From Blastomussa wellsi (taxonomy: Eukaryota > Cnidaria > Anthozoa > Scleractinia > Plerogyridae): a stretch of DNA of 64,000 nucleotides. The stretch lies in assembly GCA_947652115.1 (NCBI GenBank), contig OX393563.1:2124996-2188995 (forward strand), read 5' to 3'. The notes below the pieces were generated by a model. That model was not told where the DNA came from. It made no database searches and saw only the letters and a list, made by a program, of their open reading frames with translations. A program made the translations under genes and the position numbers. Each line of letters opens with the position of its first letter. Position 1 is the stretch's first letter. Of the stretch, positions 56,127-64,000 are shown in pieces.

Positions 56127-58116
56127 TCAGATCAGGTGATGATTCATTTGGGAGTTTACATTTCCGTATGAACTTTGTCACACGCAACTGAGTGCCTGGG
56201 AGTATGTGCGAACAGAACAATTGTAACTTCCGAAATGAATCATCTCATGATCTGAATTGGGTACCAACAAAGATATAAACACGTTAGGCGAATAGATCTG
56301 TTGCAAATGTTTATCAACCGTTTCACAACCTAGCTAGATTCTAAAAAAATAAGAAAAACAAATCGAGGTAGTTTCATAACTTTTGTTAGCGTTTCTCAAT
56401 TTTCGGTTTTCGCAAAGAATTCTCTTAATGTCTGTCAACTGAGGCTGCAGCGAACAAAAACCGAGAAATCATATCCCACTGAACAAAACCTTTTACCGAT
56501 TTACGACCCTGACAATCTGAAGGCTTCAACCTGAATTATTTTCGCGAATTTCAAAGCAGACAGTAGAATTCGTTCTGGAGCAGGACTGTTAAAAAGAAAA
56601 TATGATATAATATTTCCTTTCAAAGCTGTTAATGTTATTTTCTTACCTATATCAAGTAGCTTGTGTCTGCAAGTCTCATATTTAGATGATAGAAATAATA
56701 AGAATATTGCAGGGATACTGTGTTTAGTTAAGAGTCACCGTGTTTCGAAATCGCTGCTTCATTTAAAACAAGAATTCCAAGGAAATTAATTCAATAATTG
56801 AAAATGACAAAACAGTATGGCAGGGACTCTTTATTTCTGCATTCAGTTCAGCAACTGATAATTATAATATAATAGGTTTTGTCAAGCTGATTGTTCGTGA
56901 CATCTAAAGAACTCATTACTTATTTAAGGGGAGAATTACGAAGGAATTAATTAACGATTGACGTACTTTCATTACTCTGTTAAAAAGGTTACTGTTTTCT
57001 GCTCAGAAAGTCACCTTCTGAAGAAATAGTACTTATCGTAAAAAGAGAAATGTAATGGAATTAATGAAATAACATGGTAATGTTTCTCTATTCAGTTAAG
57101 TTACTCGAGTCGCCTTGTGAAGCGATCATTACTTATTTAGAAGAACAATTTTAAAGAACTGAATAATTCATATTTTGGTTGCTTCTATTGGCATATTTCT
57201 GGCCAGCTTATACTCGAATCAAAGAAACCAAATTAATACTGAGATAATTTTTATGTTATGGTTACTCGTTTTGAAAACAATACACTGTTTTCTGGGTTAC
57301 ACGTTGAGTTGGATAGGAACAAAATTATCAGTGGCAGTTTGATTATAGACATAAGTCGGTCAGCTAAGACCAAATGTTAGGACAAAAGTCAAATGAGGCA
57401 ATTTTCACTGGTTCATCCATTTTTGTGTACTCTGAGAAAGTTTTCATGTTTTGCACGTGTTATTTTTCTTATAGAATAATAAAATTTTTGTCCTGGGTAG
57501 GAAAATATTTTATTTCACAATTACACGCATGGATCCCATACATGATGGGTTCCTGATGCAGTCTTATTGTTGATATCGATAATCAAATGAAGGAAAGCTT
57601 TAAATACATCGTATTCGGCTCAGTGCTTATCCCTGGGTCAGATCATATAAGGTAAATTAAATTGACAAAACCAGTTACAAGCCATCAGATATATCATAAT
57701 TTAAAATCCCGAAAATAAAACTAGTAAGCACCCCTCAATAAAAAAAATGGTAGACCCCGACTGTCAGACTCAAACCAGATATCCTTCCAACCCTCGAAGA
57801 TAAGCCAATTTATTTCATTGTCATGGGTGGGTTACATGTTTTTGTTTCTGGGGCGTTATGTGGCATGTTGCTACATTATTAAAGGCAGGCATAGCACATA
57901 ATAACATCTACTGTGTTACCTTCATTTTCATTAATTTGAGACATACAAGCGACTTTTCGCCCTTTAAACTCAGTACCTAAGGGCTTTACGTGCTGTCTTA
58001 CGTTGCATGCATATAATTAGTACAAATTTCGGCTATTTAGATTCTCTAAAGGTTCTTATTTTTTGAAGAATAGTGGTTGGTTATTACATGATAAATGTTC
58101 TCAGAAGAATTAAATC
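56127..58116. other. AT-rich intergenic stretch with a degenerate tandem repeat
   Basis: About four diverged units of roughly 110-140 bp lie at 56725-57175, sharing pieces like attcagttaag, cattacttattta and aaggaattaatt. No gene is seen. Confidence 0.45.
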
Positions 58117-58122
58117 TTTATT
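58117..58122 (-). promoter_or_regulatory. Polyadenylation signal AATAAA (minus strand)
   Basis: The plus strand reads TTTATT. The site lies about 165 bases downstream of the stop of the minus-strand gene ending at 58287. Confidence 0.5.
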
Positions 58123-58286
58123 TACATATTGAGGTGAGAATAGTCCTCAACCAATAGACATGCTTAGTGACGAAGTTCGTAAGCAAAATATAAGTAAATA
58201 TGCACGCAGATAGAAAACGAGGGCGAGCTGTCTAAGTGAGTTATGCAGGCACTGAAGGTTTGAAGTATAAAACTTAAATCTTGGCC

Positions 58287-61200
58287 TTATCGTACAAATA
58301 TCTTCCATGTGTCACCCAGAGACATGCCGAGACCATTCACATTATCGTCACACGTGAAAGGATTACCAGCAAGTGAATAGTAAAACCTGTTTGCCCACAA
58401 AATTGGCCTTTGGAAAAGTCGTTTATCATTAAGGTAAGATTCATGGCCCCATCGGTTTGTGGTCCGAAAACCCCATTTATCGCAGTTGTTGCCCAGAGTT
58501 GAGTCATCATCTGGAAGGCGTGTAAAAGAGCCACAAGCTGTACGCATAGTGTTAGAATTAGTGAAAAACTTCACTGCGTTTTTTCCCTTGACCTCGTTGT
58601 TGGTCATGATGTGAAATACTCGGCCTCTCTTCTTTTTAAAGCAATAAAATCGGATCTGAGTAAAGCCCATGTCGATTTTCAACTGGTTGAAGCCTTTTCG
58701 TAACAAGAACTGGTTATTGGAATTGTAGTTGGGGAGAATCTCTTTGTAGGAATCAGAGTGCACGGTCGGATCTTTCAGAGATGTTGCATTATTCATTTTA
58801 AAGCGGGTGATTAGTGTCCATCCACCTGGAAGAAAAGTGAAGCGAGCGAAGGTCAAGTGTCAATAGAGCTTAAGTGATTCCTTAGAAATAAAAGTTGTCC
58901 AACGATTTTTTTGAAACTTTTCCTAAATGTTCCCTAAATGTTTCGAAAAATTCAATAAAAAAGTAGGTCACCGTGCTCACAAAAGAGATATGATGGACCA
59001 GTCTTACCCCATTTATGCTAATCACGCGCGCTATTTTGCCCGCGGTATATTTTGCGGTAGCTGAAAGGAACGATTGTTAACGGATACTTGGCAAAAACCT
59101 TGATAGCTAGCAAGTCTCGATTATATCGCTTAGGCTCGATTTAGGCAGCCATACTAATCCCGTCACATATCTCGATTATGCCGTGTCATTTTGTCTGGAT
59201 GTCGGTGCGCCCACAGTATCAAAGTATCAAAGGCAGCGTTGTCGCTCATGGTCGTTTATCATTAAGGTAAAATGAACGTTTCAGTAAATATCAGTAATTT
59301 CCGTGCTCATTTCAAAGTTCGAGAATTTTGTTGTAAGGAAATAGTTTTTTTTATTGTGGGAGCTGCTACTCTAAAATATTAAACGCCCTAGTATTTTCAC
59401 GTAGTATTGCCGATAAGATGACGACGCGCAACAAACGTTAGTCAAGTTAGTAGAAGCTACACCGCTACCGTGCTATGATATGGGAACCAAGTTATTGCTA
59501 TCCTAAACAACACACTAAACGAAAAATAAACGGTCTGTCAAACTGAGAACGTTACTGAACGACAAAAAGTTGACTCGTTTACACCTTTCTTAGGTTTTCT
59601 TTTTCATTGAATAGGGTGTCATTTTACGGGTTTGTTCCTTAAATAGGATATCAAATTCCGTTTACTTTATCCTTAAATAGGGTCAGGGTTTAAAAACCTT
59701 CGCGACACACACCTATCCAGAATTAAGGGAGTACTCCGAGTCAATTTGTCTAGTGAACGTTGATATGTCATTAAAATCAGTTGTTTCAATCTACCAAGTG
59801 GAGTTCGAATCATTTTTTCGCACCGCGCTACTCCGTAGTTTGCGTAGTTCGAAACTTTACAATTAATTACACCCTGGTGTCTTATTGAACGTGTCATTAA
59901 TGTGTTAAGTCAAATCTCGGAAACATCTTGCACGTAAGAAACTGAAGCGCAAACCTTCTGGCTGTTTGCTCACGAATCACGTGGGGATCCATTGACTTTT
60001 AAGTTGCTAGTGACCTGTTGGTGTTCGCTATGTGTCCGCTCATCAGAAGTTGATAGAAGATATGTGTCGCCGTTGCTAACTTCCCCTTCGTAAACAAGCG
60101 ATGCCATTTTTAACGGTCGATGCCATAATTGGTAACCAAGCTTTTCGCAATGGACGATGCTATATCAGCTCTAGTTCAGGCCTGGACTAGGCAGAAACTG
60201 GTTATAATTTGGTGATATATAGACTAATAAACACTCTCAAATTGCTTAATTGCTCACTTTCTAACTGGTTTGTTTGAGGTTAGCTTTTATTTGTTGCCTG
60301 GGGCAATAGTGAAATGGATTAAGAAAGTAATTTTTTATAATTAAATTTTGCGAAAATTTGGCGGATCAGCCTGGTAGTGTAGTGGTGAGATAAGAATGTA
60401 GGCATGTCAGAGGTTCAGGGTCTTGTCATTGACGTACAATTTTCCTTTTCTGTGGGAAAAAATTCGATGATAGTCAAAGATATTTCAAGTGTCGCAAAAA
60501 TCATGATGGCATCGCTTGTTTACGAAAGGGAAAAGTGCGTCGCCGTTCATCATTGTCTTGACCCAGGCTCTTTTCTTTTACTCTGGGCAAGACTGTGACC
60601 CTAAAGCTAGACATTTGTTTGTGTGTGATAATGATAATTTTAAAATAATAAATATTTGTTAAACGCACCTTGATCAGTTTTCATATCACAAAACACTGTG
60701 AAGGGGTCCCCTGAGGAGGCAGGATCGATCCAATACTCACCATCTCCCTCAGATTCACCACTTATCAAGATATCTTCGCAGGAAGAGCCTGGGTTAGAGG
60801 GGTGTGAACCTTTCTTTGCTGCAAGAAAACGTGATCTGAGGATTATCCATTAGGGCGGGAACATCATCAATATTATCTTTATTTAAAACAAGGATACTAT
60901 GAAAATGACTATGGTATAACTATGGTAACTATTTACAAAATTAATTTTACTTGTGGCATTTAATTCGCAGAAGCTTCCAGTCCATCCTGCGTTGCATAAG
61001 CATGTGTAGCTGACTTCACCATTCAAACATGAAGCGTTCTGGCAGTGATGCCGAATGCAAAAATCTGCAACTGACAAAGAAAATATATCAGTACGGTCAC
61101 TGCGTCACAGTCATAAAAGAACTGATCACAGAAAGGCTGACCGTACCTGGTACGGTTGAAATTAACGATATATTTCCGATTTTTCTCAGGCGGTCCCTGA

Positions 61201-61978
61201 CTTTTTCAGTGAATTGATTCAACCTGAGAAAAATTTAAACAACCAAGACAAAGGGCTATAATATAACAATAAAAAAGATAACCGTTGGAATTGACAAACG
61301 AATGACAAGATAATAGAATAGCGTATGAAAGATGAGCTATTAAAGGTATATGACACTAAGTGCACTAGATTAAATTTCCTCTCGTTTGTTTATGCCTGTA
61401 AATGAAATTTAGCCAAACCTTCTTTGTTCATGTCACAGTAAGCCAAGGTAACTTCTCCGGAACCAGTGAGGTCTAGCCACGAATTACCGCTGACCGCTTG
61501 TCCTCCTTCATTTGCTTTGATTTCCTTGCAAGATTGAGCTGGCAGAGCGGGAATGGAACCTAGTTGCACTGATGAGAATAAACACCCGAAACGTTTTAAA
61601 CAATATCAATTAAAACTTTAAAAAATAGCAAATAATTCACATTATAATCAATATACCTTTACCTCTGTGTGTTTCGCGCTTCATGTAGAACCGATCTGGA
61701 TCTGACACAAATTGTTGTGGTTTAGCCTCCTTGGTTCTGTTGTTCATCTCGCAGATGTTTGTCTTTATAACATAATTGTAGCTCTGGCATCTGTCTTCAT
61801 AATGGCAATCTATTAAACATTCAAATTCAGATGACGACACCAAAGTCTTGAATGTAAAACCTTTCAAAGCTTTGTCATAGATTGGTTGTTGTGCTGGACA
61901 TTGGTCAGCGGTTTCACCACGACACTTGTATGATAACTCCAGAAATGATATAACTGTAAATAACACTTTTAGACGCAT
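58287..61978 (-). CDS. Secreted PAN-EGF-fibrinogen-like protein
   Basis: Five exons on the minus strand: 61978-61663, 61568-61419, 61070-60951, 60818-60669, 58825-58287. Phases agree throughout; 425 codons, 424 residues. Exon 1 gives a signal peptide (MRLKVLFTVISFLELSYKC) and a PAN/apple domain with typical cysteines (FECLIDCHYEDRCQSYNY). Exon 2 is a short fibrinogen-like piece (SCKEIKANEGG...AYCDM). Exon 3 is an EGF domain (CIRHHCQNASCLNGEVSYTC). Exons 4-5 form a second fibrinogen-like or intelectin-like module (SCEDI...YWIDP...FCDM, GGWTLITRFKM, end WKIFVR). The architecture resembles coral proteins often named uncharacterized skeletal organic matrix protein 5-like; this link is from memory. 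The expected location is extracellular, as an adhesion or matrix protein or lectin-like factor. A 5' untranslated intron is likely, since an acceptor (ttatttgcag) lies just before 62003. The next gene copy, at 52453-54149, is its broken tandem paralogue. Confidence 0.88.
58826..60668. other. Last intron of the secreted-protein gene
   Basis: Non-coding, 1843 bases. A tRNA-like fragment lies at 60366-60420. A 20-base segment near 59246-59266 repeats a piece of the last exon. Confidence 0.5.
60366..60420 (+). repeat. tRNA-like 5' fragment
   Basis: cctggtagtgtagtggtgag resembles the D-arm and A-box of the tRNA-like sequence at 55165. The following part does not form a tRNA. It is probably a truncated tRNA-derived repeat. 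Confidence 0.35.
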
Positions 61979-62003
61979 CACAATTGGAGAACGGTGAAGT
62001 ACC

Positions 62004-64000
62004 CTGCAAATAAAATACAGAGTTTTGTTTGTAGTTATTGATTAACTTGTTCAGTTGTTCAATTGGGGGTATGACCCTGCACAAAACCTGGCAAACACAA
62101 TAGGCATTTACTTCTATCAGAGCAACTGACCAATAGCAACACTGCGATTGCGCGCACTTCAGGCATCGACGTATAAGCGCAAAACAAAGGTTGTTGCACT
62201 GTGTTCGTGCACCTTCCAACATAAATCCTAGCAGCTTCTTTTGCTCCTTAGATGTCTGCTTTGTAGCCATTCCACTACATGAACGATGAGCAAAAGATGG
62301 TCGGAATAAAGAATAGTAACGCTTGCTTGTCTGAAATACAGCGAACATTCTACAACACCTGGACGCTTTTATTTTTTAATGTCGCAACAAACTGGTTTCC
62401 GTAATGTTTTTGTTGTCATTGACTTCAACTTGCGTACGAAATATATTTACTTTACAGCGGAAAGGCTTCGCGAAACGGAAATGAATTATATTTACGACCT
62501 ACAAAAAGAGGTGAGGGATTTTTGTTATGCCCTGTTAACCGAAAGCTTCAACAGTACCAATATCAGTGAAATGGGGACCTACAATTGAAGTCTTTGTTTG
62601 AAATGATCATCAATTTACAATCAAATATTCGATATCTTTCCTCTCTTATCACTCTCCCCTCGTTATCGCTAACAATTACGAAAATGTAGTACGTCGCCTC
62701 TCCACAAACAAAATACAAAATAGCCAACATAATTGTTCTCCAATGCAAAAATCGTTTTTATATGGTTGATAATGAACCACGAAGAAGCAACAAAACATTC
62801 AATATCAATAAAAAACGAAGACAAGAATACTCAAAACTATTGGAAAAAGATGTAAAACTGGAAATGTTATATTAATAACGCAATCCAGCAAAATGCACGG
62901 CCTTACCTATGTGAAAACCAGTAATCAGAGGTAATGCTGATCAATGCTGTGGCTATCTTTTTGATAGAAATAAAAAAAATTGCAAAATATCGTTTAATAC
63001 AAGAGCGCTAACAAGTTAGTTACCCCAAGGTATCAAACTACAAACTGATTGCTTTCAATAAAATCCTATTGACTTACAGTATTAATTTTTTATAAGTAAA
63101 GAGAGTTCTAAAGACGCCAAATTTTGATGCGTTCTTTGTTATCATAACAAAATCTGTTGTAAAGCTTTCCTGCTGAGTTGTGCAGTGAAGGTCGGGAATA
63201 CACAGTAATTCCACTGGTTTCTAACGAGTTGGTTTAATTCTCAAAGGCGGGTTTGTTGTGAATGATTCAAAAGTAAAGGGTAGCCTGAAAGAATATTTAA
63301 TGCGGCTCTCGTCTTAATAAGCTGCAGTAGTAGTGTTAGCCCTACACCGCTGGAAAAAAATTAAAAACCAGCGGCTAATGTTTAAAACGCAATGTCACAA
63401 ACATTATATTTGCCTATCTGTGGGAGGTAGCCATCGGTGTGCAACACTTAAAACTTTTTATATCCTGACTCTAACGAGCAAATCGTTCAGTAAGGATTTT
63501 CCTTTCTTAAAACATGTTAAAATTGATGCGATAGGTCGATCTTTGTACCTCGCTTTAAGTAGTGTCTGGTTCTGTACGATGTGTGCTTTTCCATGGCAAC
63601 TAAATAACTGCCACTTTGGTGAGATTCTTATCAATTATTATAGAGTTTTGAGAACTTATTGACGAGGCCATCACACATATTTTTGAGTAATTATTTTGCA
63701 GCGTGATAAAATGTAAAATGTGTACATTAATGAGCTTAAAGTGGCAGGTTGTATAGTTCTGGGAATTGTTATAATTCACGCAAAGTTTCAGGCATACCGT
63801 TTTTATCTCATGAAATATCTTCTTCAGGGTAAGCTCAGTTTTTGGCCCACTCGAAATGGTTGTGGTCAGTATTTTGGTTGTGGTTCTTCAGGAAACTAGA
63901 GTGTAGAAGATAACTTTTTTTACAGCAGATTATTGTAGTGTAACAACCGCTAGTCTTCTCAGTATAAACAATGCTTTAATAGAACAAACTTCTCCGACTC
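62004..64000. other. Upstream region of the secreted-protein gene, no gene supported
   Basis: It may hold the 5' untranslated exon and promoter of the minus-strand gene. Open frames here (for example 61914-62348 minus and 63333-63662 plus) lack recognisable domains. Confidence 0.4.

Noticed and set aside
61914..62348. 144-residue minus-strand frame overlapping the start of the secreted-protein gene
   Set aside because: It overlaps the signal-peptide exon in another frame and crosses a likely 5' untranslated splice site.

Overview
This window looks like nuclear DNA of an anthozoan cnidarian, most likely a stony coral. The evidence is GT-AG introns, a cnidarian-style adhesion GPCR, a very large sacsin-type gene, PAN/EGF/fibrinogen-like secreted proteins of a kind common in corals, a Ty3-like retrotransposon, and many foldback (MITE-like) repeats. 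The species cannot be named from sequence alone. No CRISPR array, rRNA gene or prokaryotic feature is visible.

Layout. (1) Positions 230-12970 (+) hold the 3' part of an adhesion GPCR gene: the GPS exon, a repeat-filled intron of about 8.2 kb, then ten small exons covering TM1-TM7 and a short tail. The long extracellular part lies upstream of the window. (2) Positions about 13000-20300 are intergenic, with foldback elements, a nested MITE with target-site duplication and a hAT remnant. (3) Positions 20353-44357 (+) hold a complete sacsin-like gene. My model has eight exons and encodes 4450 residues: three GHKL-type repeats, a J domain and a C-terminal HEPN domain. One exon is 11,111 bp. The next intron starts with about 102 pure copies of AATC, which keep the reading frame open and could cause a false gene end. 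(4) Positions 47360-51951 are a full-length Ty3-like LTR retrotransposon with identical 143-bp LTRs, a 5-bp target duplication and one intact gag-pol ORF. (5) Positions 52453-54149 (-) are a decayed copy of a secreted PAN-EGF-fibrinogen-like gene, with at least three frame-breaking lesions. (6) Positions 58287-61978 (-) hold its intact paralogue: five coding exons, 424 residues. The rest is intron or intergenic DNA rich in repeats.

The three active-looking genes have unrelated roles: cell-surface adhesion signalling, cytosolic chaperone-like function, and a secreted matrix or adhesion protein. Nothing suggests they work as a unit. The least ordinary signals are structural. They are an array of about 28 tRNA-like units inside the GPCR intron; three dispersed copies of a repeat with a degenerate hammerhead-ribozyme-like core; the intronic AATC expansion six bases from a splice donor, apparently grown from a retroposon tail; and the contrast between the intact and broken paralogues. 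All gene structures are inferred by reading splice sites and phases by eye, with no transcript or database support.
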